From contig VWPU01011870.1 of NCBI GenBank assembly GCA_013398955.1, positions 1 through 64,000 of the forward strand: a stretch of DNA of 64,000 nt. The letters are read 5' to 3'. The position numbers and the translations under genes were made by a program. Source of the stretch: Callaeas wilsoni (lineage: Eukaryota > Chordata > Aves > Passeriformes > Callaeidae). Positions 62,150-64,000 of this stretch are shown piece by piece (positions within the stretch are counted from its first letter, which is position 1; each line of letters starts with the position of its first letter). The notes under the pieces were generated by a model. That model saw nothing but the letters and a program-made list of their open reading frames with translations. It had not been told where the DNA came from and searched no databases.

Positions 62150-64000
62150 CCAAAAAAAACCCAACAAGAACTAACCTACAAATAACCCCCTACTCTTCAG
62201 CAAACAGATCAACTTTTTCTCAGCTGGTTAAATTAGGGAAGTGATGAGCCTTCTCTAGGTTAGTAAAACATAAATCAGATATCTTGACAACACCTCTCTG
62301 CCAAATCATAGCAAGAAAAACAAATCCATTTACAAAAAATCCGATTGATACAAATGGTATTTTCTTTTCAGTTCCCATTGCTATATGAGTACTTGAGGCA
62401 ACAAGAAGGTAGAATTAATCTTCTTTAATACTGCAAGGAACACATTTCAAAATAAACAGTATTATCAATCTATTCTTTTTTTATCAAAACAAGAAGGATA
62501 AAGAAACAGCATAGCTGACTCTTATTGTGAGAGACTGGCAGAGCCAGGAATGTGCAGCTGACACAACCACTGGGAAAGAAACAATCTGCCTTTTTAGCTG
62601 GCCTACCTGCACTTTGAGGTTAGATAAGTGCACTGAAGGTTAGAAAAGTGCCGTTTCCTTCCACAATCTAAATGTGCCAGCCTGTCACAGCACTACAGAC
62701 AATAGATGGCTGGTGACTTCTTGCTCTCTGTCTGATCTGCAGCTCCTGATGACAGCTCTTTCTCTCGAGTTTACCAGATCAACATTGCCATAATGGTTTA
62801 TGACAATGCAGTAATGCAGGACTACCTGCACAGATGCACATTTATTCCTTCTGTTGACAGAAACTCAATTCATTTTTCAGAATCCACACTATAGCTCCCT
62901 ACAAAATGAGCTGTGGAGAACTCTCAGCTACAGTGAATTGAGTAGTTTTGAGAACAAACCATTGGGAGAAGACATTATGTGACAAAAGCATCTCAAATTC
63001 AAATGTGCTCTTTCCAGAGAAAGAAAAAAAACCTTTTTTAAAAAAAAAATACAACTTGACCCAGAGAACATCAGATTACATATGTGCACCAAAAAAATAT
63101 GTTGCCCTTCTGAGTTTCCAGAATCAATTTCTGTATTTGAATGTAATTTTTTAATCCTTTGTTTACGTTTGTAAAATTCCTAAGAAAAGGGAATATATGG
63201 AGCAACCTGGTTGCTAGCAATGCCATATTCTTGGATGAGATGAGAAATCCACTGAAAGGGTTGTAATAAAAGAAGTGTGGGGAGGGGAAAAGGAAGAAAA
63301 TTGGAACACAAAGCTATGAGACCATTATATGAATTTAAAAGAATGGTATAATGGACAGAGGCAGAGATGGTAGGTGTGACAAGAGAAATAAAAGGTTTAA
63401 ACTTCAGTATCACGTGCAGAGAGGAAAAGCCCATCAGGGGCAAAGTATTCCAGATGATGGAGGAGATCATTTCTGCTATGAATTTTTTAATACATCAGAG
63501 AGAAATGAGCTACGTGTCCAAACAGCCAGAAAGAAAAACTCACAGAAGTCTGACCAAAGACACCAGTACTTGTTACCAAGGTGAACAGTTGGGCTGCAAA
63601 AATCTTAGCTTTTATTTTAGACAAACTTATCTGTTCTTCAATAATATCCACTTGGACACCTACAGCAAAATTTACTTAATTCACCTCTCTGACCACAGGT
63701 AAAGTCGCTATATTAAAAATTTGCTCTTAGTATTTTCTGTTCCACTCAAATGCATACCTTTCTTATGAATCATTGCAAGTGTGCTATACTTTAGCTTTAA
63801 TTCACCTGCAGATTTATCCAGGACCAAAAAGATTATTTAAAAGAAGTAATTTTAACATTTTTCTACACTTTTACTATTGCTTTCAATGGAATTTGGTATA
63901 ATACATAGTTTTGGCTAGGCATTGTGTCACTCTGAGTACAGACACACCATTCAACCACAAATTATCTCTGCTTCTCATTACTAATGTTCATTCACTGCAT
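62150..64000. other. AT-rich noncoding DNA
   Basis: No gene or interspersed repeat recognised up to the window edge. A-rich runs occur at about 63024-63049. The overlapping plus-strand frames at 63351-63702 lie in two phases, have no domain and are judged to be chance. Confidence 0.55.

Noticed and set aside
62698..62712. CTCF-like AATAGATGGCTGG
   Set aside because: At least two core mismatches, so indistinguishable from chance.
1..64000. CRISPR arrays, operons, tRNA or rRNA genes
   Set aside because: No regularly spaced direct repeats and no tRNA cloverleaf or rRNA words were seen. The sequence is of vertebrate type.

Overview
The window looks like vertebrate nuclear DNA, most probably from a bird. 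The evidence is the repeat content. There are three short, 5'-truncated CR1 LINE 3' ends carrying the avian/reptilian terminal motif (…CCAACCCAAACCATTCTATGATT) and one much older CR1 reverse-transcriptase relic. There is one LTR-like, endogenous-retrovirus-derived segment that resembles the long-terminal-repeat families I associate with songbirds. Several degraded MIR-type SINE copies of the kind shared across amniotes are also present. Interspersed repeats are sparse, as expected of a bird. A mammal would carry far more, and Alu, L1 and B1 are absent. The exact species cannot be read from the sequence.

I find no protein-coding gene, tRNA, rRNA or other structured RNA gene that I can support. 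Open frames anywhere are short (longest about 145 codons), are scattered over both strands, and match no family I recognise. This is what chance gives in 64 kb of AT-rich DNA. The window is best read as a gene desert, or the inside of one or more very large introns. One weak candidate terminal exon is flagged near 6.0 kb on the minus strand.

Layout. 1-15 kb: unique AT-rich DNA with a small tandem duplication (3.95 kb), the candidate exon (6 kb), a G-quadruplex motif (13.2 kb) and a CTCF-like site (15.54 kb). 15-31 kb: an AT-rich stretch with unexpectedly many CpGs (17.0-17.5 kb), a MIR (21.9 kb), a CR1 end (25.2 kb) and a purine-rich tract (27.1 kb). 30-48 kb: CpG clusters (30.6-31.3 kb), a duplicated AATTTTCC motif (31.4 kb), a MIR-like relic (39.6 kb) and the ancient CR1 RT relic (47.5-48.1 kb). 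48-56 kb: a CR1 end (49.9 kb), a clear MIR (50.9 kb), a compound microsatellite (53.1-53.2 kb), a third CR1 end (54.66 kb) and the only CpG-island-like block of the window (54.84-55.29 kb). 56-64 kb: a cluster of perfect inverted repeats (56.41-56.47 kb), a palindromic CArG box beside an RE1-like motif (59.10-59.16 kb), the ERV-derived segment (60.3-61.0 kb) and another MIR (61.4 kb).

No genes act together here. Any function is probably regulatory or architectural. The best places to look are the CpG blocks, the palindrome clusters and the CTCF-like site. I see no evidence of a previously undescribed biological system. All repeat assignments come from memory of consensus sequences and were not run against a library.
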